Of a stretch of DNA of 20,296 nt, positions 16,406-20,296 are shown one piece after another (within the stretch, counting starts at the first letter, position 1; each line of letters begins with the position of its first letter). Source of the DNA: Firmicutes bacterium UBA6418 (GTDB lineage: Bacteria; Bacillota; Clostridia; Peptostreptococcales; Anaerovoracaceae). The translations under genes and the position numbers were made by a program. The notes below the pieces were generated by a model, which did no database searches, was not told the origin of the DNA, and saw only the letters and a program-made list of their open reading frames with translations. Where the stretch lies: positions 3,424-23,719 of the forward strand of contig DJPG01000032.1 in NCBI GenBank assembly GCA_002439735.1, in the 5' to 3' direction.

Positions 16406-16894
16406 TTATGCCTCCTGTTCTGACACCGCTTCGCGCGGGATCCCCATATAAGTCATGATCTCTTCTTCCCTTGCCCGCATGAGTTTTTTGTCGTCTTCTG
16501 CTTCGTGATCGTACCCCAAAAGATGCAGCACGCTGTGCACGAACAGATAAATGACCTCCCGTTCAAAGGAATGTCCGAATTCTCTGGCCTGTTCCGCAGC
16601 CCGGTCTTTGCAGATGACCACATCGCCTAAGCAGATCTCTCCGACTTCCGGCAGTTCCTCCGCAAGATCCGCAAACTGAGGGAAAGACAGAACGTCGGTC
16701 ACGCGATCGATGCCGCGGTATTCCAAGTTCAGGCTTTGGATCTCATCGGGCTGCACAAAGGTCACGCTGATCTCACAGCGCGCAGGTTCCAGTCCGAAAA
16801 TGTCTTCGCTTTCGACGGCGTACTCTGCCGCCCGTATCATTTTCGCAAGGATCTCTTCGGTTACAACTTGTCCCTCTTCAACATATAGTTCCAT
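16406..16894 (-). CDS. ybeY: Endoribonuclease YbeY (rRNA maturation factor)
   Basis: Metal-dependent single-strand endoribonuclease involved in 16S rRNA 3'-end maturation and ribosome quality control. Length is 162 residues, as usual. The signature HSVLHLLGYDHE at 120-131 supplies the three metal-binding histidines (120, 124, 130), and the conserved TDVLSFPQ lies at 66-73. The start ATG directly abuts the phoH stop with no intervening base, and its ribosome site (GGAGG) is inside the end of phoH. Next to phoH and before era, it belongs to the usual ribosome-maturation group. Confidence 0.97.
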   Translation of the reverse strand: MELYVEEGQVVTEEILAKMIRAAEYAVESEDIFGLEPARCEISVTFVQPDEIQSLNLEYRGIDRVTDVLSFPQFADLAEELPEVGEICLGDVVICKDRAAEQAREFGHSFEREVIYLFVHSVLHLLGYDHEAEDDKKLMRAREEEIMTYMGIPREAVSEQEA

Positions 16895-17881
16895 CTATCG
16901 TTCCTCCTGCAGTTCCTCCGGATGCTTCCGGTAGAACTGCTCATAAGCGTTGATGATCTTTCTGACCAGTTCATGCCGCACCACATCCGTATCTTTCAGG
17001 TAGCAGAAATCAATGTCTCTGACATGTTTGAGCACACGCTCCGCCTCCACCAGTCCGGACTTTTTGCCGCGCGGCAGGTCGATCTGCGTCACGTCGCCGG
17101 TCACCACGACCTTGGAGCCGAAACCCATACGGGTCAAAAACATCTTCATCTGCTCGCGCGTCGTGTTCTGCGCTTCGTCCAGTATGATGAAGGAATTGTC
17201 GAGGGTGCGTCCCCGCATATAAGCCAGCGGCACGACCTCAATGGCCTCCTTTTCCTTGAGCCGGAGCGCCGCGTCCCGGCCGAGCACATCGTAGAGCGCG
17301 TCGTACAACGGACGCAGATATGGATCGACTTTATCCTGCAGGTCACCCGGCAGGAAGCCCAGACGTTCGCCCGCTTCCACAGCCGGCCGCGCCAGAATGA
17401 TCTTCTGCACTTCCTTATTTTTGTAGGCGTTGACCGCCATCGCGACGGCGATATAGGTCTTGCCGGTGCCGGCCGGTCCGATCCCGAACACCACATCCTT
17501 CTTGCGGATGCTGTCGACATAGGATTTCTGTCCGATGGTCTTCGGCTTGAGCGGTCGCCCGTTATGCGTAAAGCAGATCACGTCCCGGTTCACCTTGCTT
17601 TCCCGATAGGACACGCCCTCGTTTTTGAGGCTGATGACGTAGAGGACTTTCTGCTTATCCAGTTTTTCTCCGTTTTCCAGAATGCTGCTCAGTTCGCCGA
17701 GCAACGCTTCGGCTGCTTCCAGCGTGTCTTCCCGATCACCTTTGAGGATGAGGTCATCCTCCCGCTGGATCATTTCGACGCCGGTCGCTTCTTGAATGAG
17801 ATTGAGGTTGACGTCCAGATTGCCAAAAAGCTCTGTGCGGTCAATCTCGCTGCTGATCTGAATTTTGCGTTCCAAATTCAA
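16895..17881 (-). CDS. phoH: PhoH-like ATPase (YbeZ type)
   Basis: Cytoplasmic P-loop ATPase of the helicase-like PhoH family, 328 residues, as usual (about 320). Walker A is GPAGTGKT at 135-142 and Walker B is SFIILDEAQN at 231-240, followed by the conserved RMGFGSKVVVTGDVTQIDLP. The N-terminal 75 residues form the KH-like domain of this family. It is found next to YbeY across bacteria and is thought to work with it on RNA. Its first 41 bp overlap the end of yqfD in another frame, so translation is coupled. The HD-domain gene yqfF/pgpH that often sits between phoH and ybeY is missing here. Confidence 0.96.
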   Translation of the reverse strand: MNLERKIQISSEIDRTELFGNLDVNLNLIQEATGVEMIQREDDLILKGDREDTLEAAEALLGELSSILENGEKLDKQKVLYVISLKNEGVSYRESKVNRDVICFTHNGRPLKPKTIGQKSYVDSIRKKDVVFGIGPAGTGKTYIAVAMAVNAYKNKEVQKIILARPAVEAGERLGFLPGDLQDKVDPYLRPLYDALYDVLGRDAALRLKEKEAIEVVPLAYMRGRTLDNSFIILDEAQNTTREQMKMFLTRMGFGSKVVVTGDVTQIDLPRGKKSGLVEAERVLKHVRDIDFCYLKDTDVVRHELVRKIINAYEQFYRKHPEELQEER

Positions 17882-19082
17882 TCTCCTGTTCTTTTCCGAT
17901 TTGTTGGCGGACCTCTAAGGTCACACCTACTTCTATTATATTTTCTTTTTGCGTAAAATTCAAACTTTTCTTTACAATTTCAGCGTTTTCCGGCAAATTT
18001 TCTTTGGCCCAGATGCGGATCTGCTGTTCGGCCTTCGCTTTCGCCTGTTTTGGACTCTTTTCGACCCGGTCTAAAACCACCGCCGTGCCGCTCTGCGTAC
18101 TGTCCTCTGCGCCCCGGACTCCTTGCTCGCTGCCCTGCGCGCTGTCCTCTGCACCCCAACTGTCTTGCACCCCGCCCTGCTCTGCCTGCCCGGTCTGCTC
18201 GCCCGCAGCCTGCGCGCCGCGCAGATACCGCTCCTGCCGGAAGGTCAGCCGATACGGCACGCGCGCCCAAACCTCGCCCTGCGCGCGCACATAATACTCT
18301 TTCGGCGCGTTTTCCTCGAACGTGGTCGGCTCGATCGGGATCTGCCCGCGGATCAGGACCTGCCCTTTCTTGACATAGTCGCCCGGCTCCGCCATCGCGT
18401 CGCCCCAGACCGGGTCGATACTCTCGATATAGCCGCTGCGGGCGGCCACGATGTCGCAGCAGCCGCCCCGTTCCTCGGGCGCCGGGATAAACAGACCTTC
18501 CTCTTCCGCCGAGAGCTCTGTTTCCCCACGGATGATCTTATGGCCGGTCTCCGCGACCTCTAGCCGTACCAGTCTGCCATCGTAGACCAGGCGCACCCAC
18601 ATGATCTGCGGGAAGCGCGCGAACACCGCCGCTTCCGCCTTTTCCCAGTCAATGCCCGGACGATAGACACCCTCCCGAACGCCGGATTCCGCAAGGCAGG
18701 CACGCAGTTCGGATTCCGGGATCGCGCGGTAACCGTCGACCTCGATCGCCGCGACAAAAAAGGATTCTCCGACCACGATCGCCGCCGCCAAAAAGATCCC
18801 CAGCAGCAGTACCGGCCGCTTGCGCATCCGGCGTGCCCGATAAACGCCGCCCTGCCGTTTCTGCACGGTAATGCGGTATCTCGCTCCACCGAGTTTTTTT
18901 AAGCGGTTTAAGTCGCAGGACGCGATCTCGGCCTGTGCTTCTGTTTCCGCATGCACGCGCACGCCGCGCAGCAGGATCCCGTTTTTCGCGGCGGTGTCCA
19001 GAAGCTTGCCGATCTGAAATCCTTCAATACGGACTTCGACCCGGTCGCTATAAAAATTCCACTTTTTGAATCTTGCCCTCAA
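17841..19082 (-). CDS. yqfD: Sporulation protein YqfD
   Basis: Membrane protein of the YqfD family, expressed in the mother cell during sporulation in Bacillus; 413 residues. The N-terminal domain (1-85) is cytoplasmic, a single membrane segment lies at about 90-110, and an external region with a POTRA-like start (AAIEVDGYRAIPESELRACL) follows. GDYVKKGQVLIRG at 234-246 is family-typical. Residues about 289-334 are a Gln/Gly/Ser/Glu-rich low-complexity insert with 7-residue units starting with Gly, two of which (GAEDSAQ and GAEDSTQ) are 14 residues apart. This insert lies where relatives have a short loop. The gene overlaps yqfC by 35 bp and phoH by 41 bp. Confidence 0.92.
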   Translation of the reverse strand: MRARFKKWNFYSDRVEVRIEGFQIGKLLDTAAKNGILLRGVRVHAETEAQAEIASCDLNRLKKLGGARYRITVQKRQGGVYRARRMRKRPVLLLGIFLAAAIVVGESFFVAAIEVDGYRAIPESELRACLAESGVREGVYRPGIDWEKAEAAVFARFPQIMWVRLVYDGRLVRLEVAETGHKIIRGETELSAEEEGLFIPAPEERGGCCDIVAARSGYIESIDPVWGDAMAEPGDYVKKGQVLIRGQIPIEPTTFEENAPKEYYVRAQGEVWARVPYRLTFRQERYLRGAQAAGEQTGQAEQGGVQDSWGAEDSAQGSEQGVRGAEDSTQSGTAVVLDRVEKSPKQAKAKAEQQIRIWAKENLPENAEIVKKSLNFTQKENIIEVGVTLEVRQQIGKEQEIEFGTQNSDQQRD

Positions 19083-19287
19083 TCGCCAGTCTCCCCTCGC
19101 AGATCTCCCGGATCAGAAAATTTTCCCCGGCCACCGTGACATAGCGGCTGCCGTTGTGCACCGTCACGGCGCTGTCCGTCAGCATCACGATCGATTGCAC
19201 GTTTTCCATGATCACCAGTCCCGCTTCACAGATCACCCGCGGTTTGCGAAAATCCAGATCGTACGATACCTCTTCAAGCAGTTTCAT
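19048..19287 (-). CDS. yqfC: Sporulation protein YqfC (YabP/YqfC family)
   Basis: Small sporulation protein, 79 residues, of the YabP/YqfC family, normally expressed in the mother cell under sigma-E in spore formers. Family features are the N-terminal DLDFRKPRVICEAGLVIMEN and the central HNGSRYVTVAGENFLIREI. The ATG is preceded by a run of six G at about 10 bases. It is the first gene of the minus-strand run ending at ppdK. The 140 bp upstream, after the 19421-19458 terminator, should hold the promoter, but I could not pick out a convincing sigma-E or sigma-A site. Confidence 0.93.
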   Translation of the reverse strand: MKLLEEVSYDLDFRKPRVICEAGLVIMENVQSIVMLTDSAVTVHNGSRYVTVAGENFLIREICEGRLAIEGKIQKVEFL

Positions 19288-19420
19288 CCGCCGCCCCCCT
19301 GCCGCTCATCAGATCGAAAGCCATGCGCTTCCTCTTCATAGCTTATGCGCCGGGCAGGCCGCGCATGCGGAGAATTATCGGCATTTGTGTGCTGCACGCT
19401 TCCCGCCGTTTTGCCGCACG

Positions 19421-19458
19421 CAAAACAAAGCACCCGGTTCCTGCTGGGTTCCGAGTGC
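19421..19458 (-). terminator. Rho-independent terminator after the 185-residue protein gene
   Basis: On the minus strand, 19458-19451 pairs with 19437-19430 (8 bp, one G-U pair) around a 13-base loop, followed by TTTGTTTTG. It lies 40 bp after the stop at 19498 and separates that gene pair from the yqfC operon. Confidence 0.75.
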
Positions 19459-19497
19459 CCGCTAAGTGCTATGGGTTTTTTCGCTTAAAGCGTTCTG

Positions 19498-20055
19498 TTA
19501 AGGGTAGACAGCCATGCCGTACGTTTCTTGGAGCTGTGTAAAAACGTCACCGTTTGTAAGCATTTCCCGGTATACGCCGTCTTTCTCGATGATTCTGGAT
19601 GGCTCATCGATCACGCTGACCGTACAAGTTTGCTCCGTTCCGTCATACATGGAAAAGGTAAACTGATATGGCGGCCAAGTCGTAAAGCGAGCTTCGTCAC
19701 AATACTCCGCAGGCAGGTCTACAATTTCAAAGCTTTCGTCCAGTAATGCCATGCAGGAGCGGCTCTTCTCTTTTTCCGTAAGAGAAAGAAGCGTATGTTT
19801 TTGTTCCTCGTTTTTTTCAAAAAGGTCATCCAATACCGCAACTTCTATTTTTTCTATATACTCCGGATCCAGCTCCATATATTCCGAAAATTCGTATACA
19901 GCCTCTTTGCCGGTAATGCCGTACACGCTTACATCCGTTGGCACCGTATAACCCACGGAATCATCGCGGCTCCAAACGAAAGCTGTGATCCCGCCTGCAA
20001 GGATCAGCAGGACCATCACCAGCCAAACGCGTCGATCAGAAAAGATTTTTTTCAT
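19498..20055 (-). CDS. Membrane-anchored extracytoplasmic protein of unknown function
   Basis: 185 residues, family not recognised. A basic N-terminus (MKKIFSDRR) is followed by one hydrophobic segment at about 10-28, with no lipobox cysteine and no clear signal-peptidase site, so it is probably an N-terminal anchor with the rest outside the cell. The external part is acidic (YMELDPEYIEKIEVAVLDDLFEKNEEQ) and contains three cysteines (in RSCMA, EYCDE and QTCTV). The second half reads as beta-rich (YQFTFSMYDGTEQTCTVSVID) and may form a small sandwich. GGAGGGAG lies 7 bases before the ATG. It begins 23 bp after the stop of an upstream winged-helix gene, so the two are probably co-transcribed. 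Confidence 0.8.
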   Translation of the reverse strand: MKKIFSDRRVWLVMVLLILAGGITAFVWSRDDSVGYTVPTDVSVYGITGKEAVYEFSEYMELDPEYIEKIEVAVLDDLFEKNEEQKHTLLSLTEKEKSRSCMALLDESFEIVDLPAEYCDEARFTTWPPYQFTFSMYDGTEQTCTVSVIDEPSRIIEKDGVYREMLTNGDVFTQLQETYGMAVYP

Positions 20056-20078
20056 AAGCTACTCCCTCCAAATCAATT

Positions 20079-20296
20079 TCATATTTCATGGGGTGCTTCA
20101 CGGATCTCCCAATGTCCGCTGAAGCCGCTTCCTATATAGAAAACATTCGGTATGGATTTGAGTCTCCGCTTAACCGTGGACACGCTCACGCCTAATTCTC
20201 GCGCCATGTCTTTGGTCGTGATTTTACGGTATTGCCGGATCAATTCGACAATTCGCTCGATTTCCTCCTGATGAGCACCTTGCGTGTCATATTGAG
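20079..20296 (-). CDS. Partial gene: C-terminal winged-helix DNA-binding domain
   Basis: The frame is open from the window edge to a TGA at 20079-20081, giving the last 71 residues; the 5' part lies outside. The visible part is a helix-turn-helix: EEIERIVELIRQYRKI, then TTKDMARELGVSVSTVKRR, then a wing-like end (VFYIGSGFSGHWEI). This layout is seen both in small winged-helix regulators and at the C-terminus of AlbA_2/Schlafen-type ATP-binding proteins, which often end with such a helix-turn-helix and a GYWEI-like wing. The N-terminal part would decide. It is upstream of, and probably co-transcribed with, the membrane-anchored protein gene. Confidence 0.8.
   Translation of the reverse strand, partial: QYDTQGAHQEEIERIVELIRQYRKITTKDMARELGVSVSTVKRRLKSIPNVFYIGSGFSGHWEIREAPHEI

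Overview
The window looks like a chromosomal segment of an anaerobic, spore-forming Bacillota of the class Clostridia. This rests on yqfC and yqfD (sporulation), a single-chain glycyl-tRNA synthetase, pyruvate phosphate dikinase, clostridial sigma-54 regulation, and the housekeeping order phoH-ybeY-cdd-era-recO-glyS-ppdK. GC content is moderate. I cannot name the species. I see no tRNA, rRNA, CRISPR array, transposase or phage gene.

Layout. (1) 59-3808, plus strand: a two-gene ABC exporter of the MacB/FtsX type. Its permease carries a long extracytoplasmic coiled coil. (2) 3848-8500: a self-contained sigma-54 module. A divergently read sigma-54 activator (4495-6585, minus) lies between two plus-strand genes: a 79-residue protein of unknown function (4101-4340) and an NhaC-superfamily transporter (6908-8407). 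Each plus-strand gene has a full-consensus -24/-12 promoter. About 100-145 bp upstream of each promoter lies a pair of 15-bp sites, GACYCRWWTWTGGTT, with centres exactly 30 bp apart. The N-terminal half of the activator resembles L-erythro-3,5-diaminohexanoate dehydrogenase (Kdd), a lysine-fermentation enzyme, but lacks a recognisable glycine-rich dinucleotide-binding loop. My inference is that it is a dehydrogenase turned into a sensor for a lysine-fermentation intermediate or a related diamino acid, switching on the transporter and the small protein. (3) 8587-9063, minus: a small COG2426-type membrane protein. (4) 9192-19287, minus: a tightly packed run, yqfC-yqfD-phoH-ybeY-cdd-era-recO-(DUF4342 protein)-glyS-ppdK, with several overlaps and gaps mostly under 30 bp. 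The largest gap, about 75 bp before era, holds a hairpin. (5) 19498-20296, minus: a membrane-anchored protein of unknown function preceded by the 3' end of a gene for a winged-helix DNA-binding protein. A terminator separates this pair from the yqfC operon.

How the parts fit. The conserved run covers spore development, ribosome and rRNA maturation (YbeY, Era, PhoH), pyrimidine salvage, recombination repair, tRNA charging and PEP/pyruvate interconversion. The sigma-54 module is the least ordinary part: one regulator, two promoters, four matching enhancer-like sites, a transporter and an unknown small protein. All functional assignments are from reading motifs and recalling families; nothing was searched.
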